From positions 2,604,001 through 2,668,000 of the forward strand of contig NZ_CP030840.1 in assembly GCF_003330725.1 (NCBI RefSeq): a stretch of DNA of 64,000 nucleotides. Direction: 5' to 3'. The position numbers and the translations under genes are program-made. This DNA is from Acidisarcina polymorpha. GTDB lineage: Bacteria > Acidobacteriota > Terriglobia > Terriglobales > Acidobacteriaceae. Positions 1 through 7,158 of this stretch are shown here, piece by piece (the first letter of the stretch is position 1; each line of letters starts with the position of its first letter). The notes under the pieces were generated by a model. It did no database searches, had not been told where the DNA came from, and saw only the letters and a program-made list of their open reading frames with translations.

Positions 1-321
1 TCGCCTACCTGGGTGTAGAGCGATGCCAGCTTTCGGGTACCATCATCAAGGGCGGCTCCTCATTGGCATCTCTTATGGCTGCTCGAGAGAGAGAACTTAT
101 ACTTTGCCTAGCTCCTCGACGGAGCTTTAACGTTGAGGAGAGAGAAAACTCTACTGTATTAGATGGCGCCTCTGTTTATCCGTGGATAGACTGTGCCTCG
201 AGAAGGGCTTTGGCGCTGGTCAAAAGTCATCTCCGATCCGTTAACTCCCGAGGCGCAGAACTCTGAAACAGATTGCTGGTGCAATCACGACCGCGACTAT
301 GCTCCTTCTAGCGGAACCGTG
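1..321. other. Left-edge stretch without a recognisable gene
   Basis: No frame on either strand gives a convincing protein here; the short open frames have no family resemblance and no ribosome binding site. The only visible structure is a small inverted repeat at 110-126 (AGCTCC, five-base loop, GGAGCT), which may be a weak terminator or chance. The stretch lies 3' of the minus-strand oxidoreductase gene. Confidence 0.5.
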
Positions 322-1641
322 CTAGATGGTCGGCGCCCAGCCTTTCTCGTAGTCTCGCTGCCACATCTCCATCGCCTTAGCATCGTTCTTGATCTTGCCG
401 TTCTGGGTGTCGAGGTGCATCTCGCGATTCACCTCCCACGCGATGTTGGAGATTTGCAGCATGGTAACGGCGACGTTTCCGACTTCGATCGGCGCATGCA
501 GCTTCTCGCCTTTCTGGATACCGGCGATGAAGTTCGCGAAGTGCAGGTCCGTCATCGAATCGCGGCCGATGAGATCTGAGGATGAGGTCTCTTTCCCTAC
601 TTTGAATTCGCTCGCCTTGTTTCCCTTGGCATCGTAGACCTCATATCCGTCACGATCGACCAGGACCGATCCGGTGGTTCCCATGATCGTCGACCCCCGG
701 TCCCGGTTGTAATATTTCATGCCCTGGCAGCTCTTACCCTCCCAGGACAGAAATTTGTCGTCATACTCGAAGCTAGTCACCAAGGTGTCATAGAACTGCC
801 AGTCATCCTTGAACTGATATCTTCCACCGGAGGCGGTGACCCGGTTGGGATAGTCGACGCCCAGCGCCCAGCGACATACGTCGACTTCATGGGTACCGTT
901 ATTCAGAGCCTCTCCAGTGCCGTAGATCCGGAACCAGTGCCAGTTATACGGTTGCACATTGTCTGTATAAGGCCGTCGCGGGGCAGGACCTTGCCAGAGT
1001 TCCCAGTCCAGCTGCGGCGGCACCGCGGCTTGCTTTCCCGTTCCGATTGACTTTCTGGTGTTGCTATACCAGGCCTTAGCGAAGTAGGCGCGACCGATCA
1101 ATCCGTTATGAATCTTGTCGACGATCTCGATCGTATGGGGAGAGGACCGTTGCTGGGTGCCCATCTGCACCAGCTTGCCGTACTTCTGTTGAGCACTTAC
1201 CAGCAGCGCGCCTTCAGCGGGATTGTGGCTGCAGGGCTTTTCTACATAGACATGCTTGCCCGCCTTAAGCCCCGCGATAGCCATGGGAGTATGCCAATGA
1301 TCGGGGCTGGCAATGGTGATGGCGTCGACATCTTTCGCCTGCAGGATCTCTCGAAAATCTTTGCCGGTGGCGGCGGAATAACCCATCTCCTGCTGTACGC
1401 TGTCGGCGAACTTCTTGAGGATATTGCTATCGACGTCGCATATATGAGAGATCCGGGCAGTATTCTTGTTCGCCTTCAGGGAAGAAAGATGCGCATAGGC
1501 GCGGCTGTTCAGTCCGATCACTGCGAAGTTGAGGCGATCATTCGAGCCCATGATTTGACCGTAGCTCTTTGCCGAAGAGGCGATTGCAAATCCTGCACTT
1601 CCAATTGCCAGTGTTTCGAGAAACGCACGCCGAGTCGTCAT
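322..1641 (-). CDS. Gfo/Idh/MocA family oxidoreductase, Tat-exported
   Basis: Predicted NAD(P)-dependent sugar or cyclitol oxidoreductase of 439 residues, acting outside the cytoplasm. The start at 1641 is chosen over an upstream ATG at 1683 because AAGGA sits six bases before it and the protein then begins MTTRRAFLETLAIG, a twin-arginine signal with RRAFLE. A Rossmann-type strand follows (LNFAVIGLNSRA, a degenerate glycine motif), and the family's EKP motif appears as VEKPCSH. The C-terminal half fits the GFO_IDH_MocA C domain. Seventy-three bases upstream on the same strand is a TIM-barrel isomerase that is also Tat-exported; such pairs recur in Acidobacteria and Planctomycetes and suggest joint processing of an extracellular sugar. 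The substrate cannot be read from the sequence. Confidence 0.85.
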   Translation of the reverse strand: MTTRRAFLETLAIGSAGFAIASSAKSYGQIMGSNDRLNFAVIGLNSRAYAHLSSLKANKNTARISHICDVDSNILKKFADSVQQEMGYSAATGKDFREILQAKDVDAITIASPDHWHTPMAIAGLKAGKHVYVEKPCSHNPAEGALLVSAQQKYGKLVQMGTQQRSSPHTIEIVDKIHNGLIGRAYFAKAWYSNTRKSIGTGKQAAVPPQLDWELWQGPAPRRPYTDNVQPYNWHWFRIYGTGEALNNGTHEVDVCRWALGVDYPNRVTASGGRYQFKDDWQFYDTLVTSFEYDDKFLSWEGKSCQGMKYYNRDRGSTIMGTTGSVLVDRDGYEVYDAKGNKASEFKVGKETSSSDLIGRDSMTDLHFANFIAGIQKGEKLHAPIEVGNVAVTMLQISNIAWEVNREMHLDTQNGKIKNDAKAMEMWQRDYEKGWAPTI

Positions 1642-1714
1642 CGTTTTCCTTAGGGATGAACTTCGAGAAGCTTTCTGTTGCAATCCTTTTGTGGTCTCGA
1701 ACCGGTAAGACGAC

Positions 1715-2710
1715 CTAGCATTGGATACCGGCCTTTTGCAGCGCGTCCTTCAGGCCCTTCATACTGACGCGGGTGGACGCTTCCGGAGTTCCCGCTCCGC
1801 GCCAATGTGTCTCCAGACTTACAGCATAGTGGTAGCCATCGCGCTGAAATGCGCGGAACTGCCCGACCCAATCGACCAGGCCGCCGCCGACTGGCTGCCA
1901 TTCGAACTTGCCGTCTGGCTTGCGGCTCACATCCTTACAGTGACAGTGACCGATGCGTTCTTTGGGAAGACTCTCATAGCCATTCGGGTAAGGAGTATTC
2001 CCTGGAAAAGTCCCGGCGTTGCCTGGGTCCCAGTTCAGCATGAAGTTCTTGTTCGGGATGGCTGCCAGAACGGCGGCTCCTTCCTCGCCGGTGCCGGTAT
2101 TGCAGGCCATCTCGTTCTCAAGGATCAAGATCACGTTGCTTTTGGCGCAGGTCTCGGCAGCTTCGCGGAGCTTGTCATTGATGGCCGCGCGATAGGGCTT
2201 CTGGTCGTCCAGTCTCCAGAAGTCGAAGCAACGAAGCCGGTCGGTATTAAATGCCTTGGTCAACTCGATGCAATGTTCCAATAGAGGCGTCTGCTGCTTG
2301 AAATCGAACGCGGCATTGAACTGGTCGCGCTTGGGGCTTTGCTTGGACAAGGGCGCCCCGGGCCAATCAGTCTTAAAAACCGGACTGGCGATGTCAGTCA
2401 CCCGCAGCTGGTACTTCTCGAGGATCTTGCGTGCGTCAGCAATCTCCTTCGCATCGAGATCGCTAATGTTTTTGTTCCACATGCCGCGCAACTCGATCCA
2501 TTGCAGACCGAAATCTTTCGATACCACATAGCAGGCGTGGTCAAAATCCTGGGAGATTTCATCATTGATCACAGCCAGACGGAATGGACAACTTGTACCA
2601 GGTGACTCGCCTGCAGATGCCCGGCCGCGTGCGTGAGACGCGGATGGAAATCCTGAGATGAGGCCCGATGCTGCTAGCCCAGCTACAAACTCGCGACGGG
2701 TGGGGGACAT
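1715..2710 (-). CDS. Sugar phosphate isomerase/epimerase-like TIM-barrel protein, Tat-exported
   Basis: About 331 residues of the xylose isomerase-like (AP endonuclease 2) TIM-barrel family. The start at 2710 has AGGAG just upstream and gives a twin-arginine leader (SPTRREFVAGLAASG); an ATG at 2725 only adds five residues. Candidate metal ligands typical of the fold are visible in LENE, NWDPGN, HCHCKD and SLETH. The gene precedes the Gfo/Idh oxidoreductase in the same direction and is probably co-transcribed with it. In the family, members isomerise or epimerise sugars or act as hydroxypyruvate isomerase-like enzymes. Export makes a role on oxidised extracellular sugars more likely than central metabolism. 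That role is inferred. Confidence 0.8.
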   Translation of the reverse strand: MSPTRREFVAGLAASGLISGFPSASHARGRASAGESPGTSCPFRLAVINDEISQDFDHACYVVSKDFGLQWIELRGMWNKNISDLDAKEIADARKILEKYQLRVTDIASPVFKTDWPGAPLSKQSPKRDQFNAAFDFKQQTPLLEHCIELTKAFNTDRLRCFDFWRLDDQKPYRAAINDKLREAAETCAKSNVILILENEMACNTGTGEEGAAVLAAIPNKNFMLNWDPGNAGTFPGNTPYPNGYESLPKERIGHCHCKDVSRKPDGKFEWQPVGGGLVDWVGQFRAFQRDGYHYAVSLETHWRGAGTPEASTRVSMKGLKDALQKAGIQC

Positions 2711-2940
2711 CGATGGCTCCTGCACTTACTATGAAATGGCTTAGAGAGCGCCTGTAGATTGAGCGATCACCCTCTATCCGATCCTGGATGCACTCACGAA
2801 GCACGGCTTCTCTGTTGAAAGTAGCGCGCGACGCTGAGTTGATTCGCAAATCCCGGAAGTGAAAGGCTCACGCAATCGCAGGCGCCGCCCGAAAGCTCGA
2901 AACACCCAATGTAGTTCTTCGATAGCGGAAAATCAATTTT

Positions 2941-3879
2941 CTAAGGGGCGTAAATGGGCGGCTCGCCTTCCGGCCGAGTCTTCCAGCGGCGATGCAGCCA
3001 TAGCCACTGTTCAGGATATTGGCGGATATATTGTTCCAGCACCTTGGTGAACATAGCGGTATTGGCGATGATGTTTGCCTCGTTGTCACCGGTACGAATC
3101 AGTTCCAGCGGTTCCCCGAAATGGAGGACGTAGCGCCGACTGGCCTCTTCCCACAGCAGGAATCCGGGAAGCACGACCGCGCCCGTCTTGAGGGCGACAC
3201 GCGCCATCCCGGAAGCAGTGCAGGCTGGGGTTCCGAAGAAGTCCACGAAAAGCCCCTGCGGCGGAGTCATGTTGGTGTCCATGAGTATGCCCACGGTTTC
3301 GCCCTGGCGCATCGCGGAGATCAAACCGCGGGCGAAGTCATCTTTATGAACCACATTGTTCCCGTGAAGACAGCGGATGCTGTTGACCAGGCGATCGACG
3401 GCTTCGTTATCCAGCCGGCGGATCACCATACTCATCGGGTAGCCCATGAGCGAGTGGTAGAAGCTGGAAAGCTCCCAAGCGCCCAGATGGCCGGTAAGGA
3501 TGAGAACCCCCTTCCCAGCATCGCGGGCCGCCAGATATCGTTCCAGCCCATCGTAGCTGAGGAAATTCCTGGTATTTTCTGGAGTGTACTTCCGCATCTG
3601 GCAGAATTCGGCAAGCAGCCAGCCTAGATTGCGATACTCTGCCCGAAGCAACCGAGTCATCTCGTAGCGGGAGAGCTGCGGAAAGGCAATTTGCAGGTTT
3701 CGGTAGCCGACTCGACGAAGACGGTGCAACAGGATATACGCCGCAGCGCCAATGCCGGCTCCCACGGCGCGGGCCGCATTGCGCGGCAACCAACCCAGGC
3801 AGCGGATCAACAGCAGGACGGCAACAAACTCAAGCTTTCTTCGCAATGCCTCGCTCGACCAATGCAAAGTGTAGCTCAC
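2941..3879 (-). CDS. Lysophospholipid acyltransferase (LpxL/HtrB-like)
   Basis: A 312-residue member of the lipid A lauroyl/myristoyl acyltransferase family, the usual length for LpxL/LpxM. The start codon is GTG. A hydrophobic N-terminal segment (about residues 15-55) would anchor it to the inner membrane. The family catalytic motif H-x4-E is seen as HLGAWE (H131, E136). A second conserved block with the motif DTNMTPPQG and later LWLHRRWKTRPEG closely matches the LpxL C terminus (WLHRRWK). It probably adds a secondary acyl chain to lipid A or an ornithine/phospholipid acceptor. It lies downstream of the SYLF gene, separated by a strong hairpin, so it may be an independent unit or partly attenuated. 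Confidence 0.85.
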   Translation of the reverse strand: MSYTLHWSSEALRRKLEFVAVLLLIRCLGWLPRNAARAVGAGIGAAAYILLHRLRRVGYRNLQIAFPQLSRYEMTRLLRAEYRNLGWLLAEFCQMRKYTPENTRNFLSYDGLERYLAARDAGKGVLILTGHLGAWELSSFYHSLMGYPMSMVIRRLDNEAVDRLVNSIRCLHGNNVVHKDDFARGLISAMRQGETVGILMDTNMTPPQGLFVDFFGTPACTASGMARVALKTGAVVLPGFLLWEEASRRYVLHFGEPLELIRTGDNEANIIANTAMFTKVLEQYIRQYPEQWLWLHRRWKTRPEGEPPIYAP

Positions 3880-3903
3880 AAACAGTCGCAGCTACACAGC
3901 CCT

Positions 3904-3936
3904 CCGCCAGACGGTAGCCGAAGCTACCTCTGGCGG
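3904..3936 (-). terminator. Strong hairpin with UUCG tetraloop between SYLF and acyltransferase genes
   Basis: Read on the minus strand, CCGCCAGA pairs with TCTGGCGG and GGTAGC with GCTACC, with one bulged base and the loop TTCG closed by C-G, the very stable cUUCGg tetraloop. It lies 32 bases after the SYLF stop and 25 before the acyltransferase start. There is no T-tract after it, so it may be an attenuator, a 3'-end stabiliser or a factor-dependent terminator rather than a classical intrinsic terminator. Confidence 0.6.
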
Positions 3937-3968
3937 ATAAATGTCTGGGATTGTGCGGCGAGAAGAGA

Positions 3969-4655
3969 CTACTGCTGAACGGAATGGAAGTACTTGGCTA
4001 CGGTGCGGACGAAAGGCTTCGCGTCATCCGGCACGGGAACATTGCCCTTCAGGATGTCTTCGAAGGTGTGCCCTTCTCCGTAGAAGCTCTTGGTGTCGTC
4101 CATGCTCTGAGTCACGGATGCGCCGTTAAGGTCAATTCCGGCGAAGAGGCCCTTGCTACGGGAGTAGGTGAGGAGCTCGGCATTGAGCTTCCAATCGGTT
4201 GCAGCCTGGGAGTTACGTCCAACCGGGCCAGCCGAGGCAGCAGCGTCGCCGCCAATCTTGAACTTCGACTTGAGAAGATCCTGAAATCCCTTGTCATTCA
4301 CGGCAACCAGGACGACGTCCGTCGATTGACCGCCAAGCTGCAGGCCAAAGGAGCCGCCACCCAGGGTAATAAAGACCGGAGCGCTCCAGCCCTGGCCAGT
4401 GCGGCAGGTGACTACTCCACGCCCATACTCCGCGCCGAAGATGAAGGCGCCCTTTTTGAGCCCAGGAATCACACCGATGCAGGTTGCTTGCTGCGCGATC
4501 TTATCCGGAATAGCGTTGTCCGGCACATCCATGATCTGCTTGATGGTGCTGGTGGCGGCTTGGATGCGGCTGTCCAATGTTGCCCGGTCGGTGGCGGCAT
4601 TGGCAGACAACGTGACTGCCCCTAACAGGCAAAGTGATGTAAAAACCTTTTTCAT
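3969..4655 (-). CDS. Secreted lipid-binding SYLF (YSC84/DUF500) domain protein
   Basis: About 228 residues. The start at 4655 is preceded by GGGGA at a good distance and gives a clean Sec signal peptide (MKKVFTSLCLLGAVTLSANA, cleaved before ATDRA). An upstream in-frame ATG at 4721 would bury the signal. The rest matches the SYLF domain: an N-terminal helix (IQAATSTIKQIMDVPDNAIPDKI), then IGVIPGLKKGAFIFGAEYGRGVVTCR, and the glycine-rich stretch LGGGSFGLQLGGQSTDVV. Family members bind phosphoinositides or other lipids in eukaryotes; bacterial ones are periplasmic or outer-membrane associated with unknown role. It stands alone between dcd and the acyltransferase. Confidence 0.9.
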   Translation of the reverse strand: MKKVFTSLCLLGAVTLSANAATDRATLDSRIQAATSTIKQIMDVPDNAIPDKIAQQATCIGVIPGLKKGAFIFGAEYGRGVVTCRTGQGWSAPVFITLGGGSFGLQLGGQSTDVVLVAVNDKGFQDLLKSKFKIGGDAAASAGPVGRNSQAATDWKLNAELLTYSRSKGLFAGIDLNGASVTQSMDDTKSFYGEGHTFEDILKGNVPVPDDAKPFVRTVAKYFHSVQQ

Positions 4656-4826
4656 GTGTTCCCCTATCTGCCGGTAGAGGTTTCTCTCCGGACTTGAACA
4701 ACTCATTAAAGTTTTAAACACAGCAACAGGCGCCCCGCTGCGCGGAGCATAGCCAGTAACCCGTCAGATGCTGATTTTACCTGTAGGGTTGAGAAAAATC
4801 GCGATCAAAAGGCCTGAAGGGAGAAC

Positions 4827-4872
4827 AAAAAAAATCGGGGTAGTAAACGCCTATACGGCGATCACTACCCCG
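4827..4872 (-). terminator. Intrinsic terminator of dcd
   Basis: On the minus strand CGGGGTAGT (4864-4872) pairs with ACTACCCCG (4836-4844), with an inner CGCC/GGCG stem, and the hairpin is followed by a run of eight Ts (4827-4834). It lies about 115 bases after the dcd stop codon and before the SYLF gene. This is the clearest rho-independent terminator in the window. Confidence 0.85.
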
Positions 4873-4986
4873 TTCCCCAGATCTGCGTTGTTTCTAGTAA
4901 CACTATGGGTCATAAGGCATGGTTACTGCAAGACACGAAAGTAACAATTTGCGGAATATTGATCTTTAGGCCGTAATGGGAATTCT

Positions 4987-5541
4987 TTATAGCTTCGGAA
5001 GTACAATGCCCTGCTGCTTCTGATATTTCCCTCTGCGATCAGCGTAGCTGACCTCGCAGACCTCATCTGACTGGAAAAAGAGGATCTGACACAAGCCTTC
5101 GTTGGCGTATACGCGCGCCGGCAAGGGCGTGGTATTGGATATCTCGAGGGTGACGAACCCCTCCCATTCCGGCTCGAACGGGGTGACATTGACGATGATG
5201 CCGCAGCGGGCATAGGTCGATTTGCCGACACAGATCGTCAGGACATCGCGGGGAATCCGAAAATATTCGACCGACCGTGCCAGGGCAAAAGAGTTTGGGG
5301 GGACCAGCACCGAATCCGACTGCACGGCGACGAACGACCGTTCGTCAAAGTCTTTCGGATCGATGATCGCGCTGTTGACGTTGGTGAATATTTTGAACTC
5401 GTCCGCTACCCGAAGGTCATAACCGTAGGAGGAGAGACCGTAGGAGATCACTCCTTCGCGGACCTGTTTTTCACTGAAAGGCTGGATCATCGAATGTTGC
5501 AAGGCTTGTTCGCGGATCCAACGGTCACTCTTAATGGACAT
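4987..5541 (-). CDS. dcd: dCTP deaminase
   Basis: A 184-residue protein of the trimeric dUTPase/dCTP deaminase fold that converts dCTP to dUTP for thymidylate synthesis. The start is ATG with GGGAG five bases upstream. Recognisable blocks are the N-terminal [34 protein letters not shown], the catalytic-region [45 protein letters not shown] and the C-terminal GLCQILFFQ. Length is close to the E. coli enzyme (193). The family also has bifunctional dCTP deaminase/dUTPase members and these motifs alone do not exclude that. It diverges from the HU/IHF gene and ends at a strong terminator. Confidence 0.95.
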   Translation of the reverse strand: MSIKSDRWIREQALQHSMIQPFSEKQVREGVISYGLSSYGYDLRVADEFKIFTNVNSAIIDPKDFDERSFVAVQSDSVLVPPNSFALARSVEYFRIPRDVLTICVGKSTYARCGIIVNVTPFEPEWEGFVTLEISNTTPLPARVYANEGLCQILFFQSDEVCEVSYADRRGKYQKQQGIVLPKL

Positions 5542-5647
5542 TTCTCTCCCTGATTGCGCTTGGGGAACCGATGGCGCTGTTTTTTGCGACTAAAGGAAAT
5601 CGCAGAATGATGGTCTGAAATCAGCATATTACGGGAGCGGCGATGCG

Positions 5648-5676
5648 TTGACAATGCTCAGCAAGCCCTCTAGCAT
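5648..5676 (+). promoter_or_regulatory. Sigma-70-type promoter for the HU/IHF gene
   Basis: TTGACA (5648-5653), a 17-base spacer and TAGCAT (5671-5676) form a consensus-like promoter reading toward the HU/IHF gene, with a leader of about 80 bases. Inferred from sequence only. Confidence 0.5.
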
Positions 5677-5761
5677 CGGCTTAGAGCGGTCTCGGGGGGG
5701 TAGCTCCGGGCATTGCTCCAGGGTGGAGAGACGAACCCGCTGATTCTCCGAGGTGAGCGCG

Positions 5762-6088
5762 TTGATCAAGCAGGACATCATCCACAATGTGATCGAGCGG
5801 ACCGGATTGCCGCGCAACAAAGCCGAAGCGGCGGTCGACACCGTATTTGAAAGTCTCAAAAAAGCGCTGGCCGGAGGCGATCGCATCGAACTCCGCGGTT
5901 TCGGCGTCTTCAATGTCAGACCTCGAAAGACGGGAATCGGACGGAATCCTCGCACCGGGGCGGAAGTCACGATAGCGCCGGGGAAGGCGGTCCGCTTCAA
6001 GCCGGGCAAAGAGTTGCACCTGAGTGATGCTCCCGTGACCGCCGACGTCGATGATGACGTTGACGACGAAGAAGACGATGACGATTAG
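5762..6088 (+). CDS. HU/IHF family DNA-binding protein with acidic C-terminal tail
   Basis: Small nucleoid protein that bends DNA. A TTG at 5762 is preferred because GAGGTGAG lies just upstream at normal spacing and the protein then starts MIKQDIIHNVIERTG, like its relatives; a GTG at 5753 has no such site. The core spans about 90 residues, with the helical N terminus (KAEAAVDTVFESLKKALAGG), the beta saddle (DRIELRGFGVFNVRPRK) and the DNA-arm proline region GRNPRTGAEVTI. RNPRTGAEV is shared by HU and IHF beta. It ends with an unusual run of about 14 Asp/Glu/Val residues after the normal C terminus. Thirteen bases downstream begins a site-2 protease gene, so the two may be co-transcribed. Confidence 0.9.
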   Translation: MIKQDIIHNVIERTGLPRNKAEAAVDTVFESLKKALAGGDRIELRGFGVFNVRPRKTGIGRNPRTGAEVTIAPGKAVRFKPGKELHLSDAPVTADVDDDVDDEEDDDD

Positions 6089-6101
6089 ATCCGTCGAGTA
6101 A

Positions 6102-7064
6102 GTGCTGGCTTTTCGACAACTCCTTCGACGGCTAAACCCGGCGCCGGTCTCTCGCCGACAGGCGGCATTGTCGATCCTGCTCGGGGTCGTGACGATAATC
6201 ACCACTACGAGTACTGGCGCTCTCTACATGTGGAACTTCCGGAGGGGCATTCCGGCCTTTGCCACGGTTGGGGACTTTGTGCCGTTTATGTGGGTTTTCA
6301 AGCATCCGGGCGAACTGGCTGGCGGTTTGTCCTTCTCCCTGACCCTATTGGCAATTCTGCTGGCGCATGAATTTGGCCATTGGCTGCTCTGTGCGTACCA
6401 CCGGGTTGTTGCTTCCTGGCCTTATCTGCTGCCTGCACCGACGCTGAGCGGCACGGCGGGCGCCGTGATCCGCATACGATTCGGCATTCCGTCGCTCGAC
6501 GCGCTGATGGATGTGGGCATTGCGGGGCCGGTTGCCGGCTGTGTCGTGGCGATTCCTGCGACTCTGGTTGGTTTGCTGCTGTCGAAGACGGCGGCGGGAC
6601 CGGTACAACCGGTACTGATCCAACTGAACGCTCCGCTGGCCATGAGGCTGTTATATGCACCAATGCGACTACTGGCGCCGTCGTTTCCTTCGCTGGACAA
6701 CTTACTTTGGCATCCGGTCCTGATTGCCGCCTGGGTCGGCTTGTTCGTCACCTCTCTCAACTTGATTCCAGCCGGGCAGTTGGATGGCGGCCATGTTCTT
6801 TATGCGATTTCGCGGCGGTGGCACCGTTGGATCACGATCGCCGTTCCCGGACTGCTGCTGATTGCCGGTCTGACGTTGTGGGTGGGTTGGCTCTTGTGGG
6901 GCGTAATCCTGCTGATCCCGGCGATGCGGCATCCCTATGTTGCGGCGTATCCGGAGTTGAGCGGTAACCGTGGCCGCTTTGGATGGCTGGCAGTGTTGAT
7001 GCTGGTGCTGACGTTCTTGCCTGCTCCTTTCGCTGACGCCGGGCTGCTGGGCTATCTGCGATGA
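6102..7064 (+). CDS. Site-2 protease family membrane zinc metallopeptidase (M50)
   Basis: A 320-residue multi-spanning membrane protein with the two hallmarks of M50 intramembrane proteases: HEFGH at residues 89-93 (zinc ligands and catalytic Glu) and N220-x2-P...DGGH (228-231) supplying the third ligand. Hydrophobic segments flank both motifs. No PDZ or CBS domain is visible, so this is a minimal form, unlike RseP. The start is a GTG at 6102, 13 bases after the HU/IHF stop. Such enzymes cut membrane-anchored substrates, for example anti-sigma factors, but the target is unknown. It ends convergently with priA. Confidence 0.85.
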   Translation: MLAFRQLLRRLNPAPVSRRQAALSILLGVVTIITTTSTGALYMWNFRRGIPAFATVGDFVPFMWVFKHPGELAGGLSFSLTLLAILLAHEFGHWLLCAYHRVVASWPYLLPAPTLSGTAGAVIRIRFGIPSLDALMDVGIAGPVAGCVVAIPATLVGLLLSKTAAGPVQPVLIQLNAPLAMRLLYAPMRLLAPSFPSLDNLLWHPVLIAAWVGLFVTSLNLIPAGQLDGGHVLYAISRRWHRWITIAVPGLLLIAGLTLWVGWLLWGVILLIPAMRHPYVAAYPELSGNRGRFGWLAVLMLVLTFLPAPFADAGLLGYLR

Positions 7065-7068
7065 CAGA

Positions 7069-7094
7069 GATTGCAGGTTTGGATTGCAGATTTG
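7069..7094 (+). repeat. Two 13-base tandem direct repeats
   Basis: GATTGCAGGTTTG (7069-7081) is followed directly by GATTGCAGATTTG (7082-7094), differing at one base, in the short gap between the convergent protease and priA genes. No function can be assigned. Confidence 0.6.
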
Positions 7095-7158
7095 CCTGAT
7101 CGAGCAGTGCCGGCGCGACGTGCCCTGACTCGGCCTTTCCTGACTGGCCCTTAAGGAT

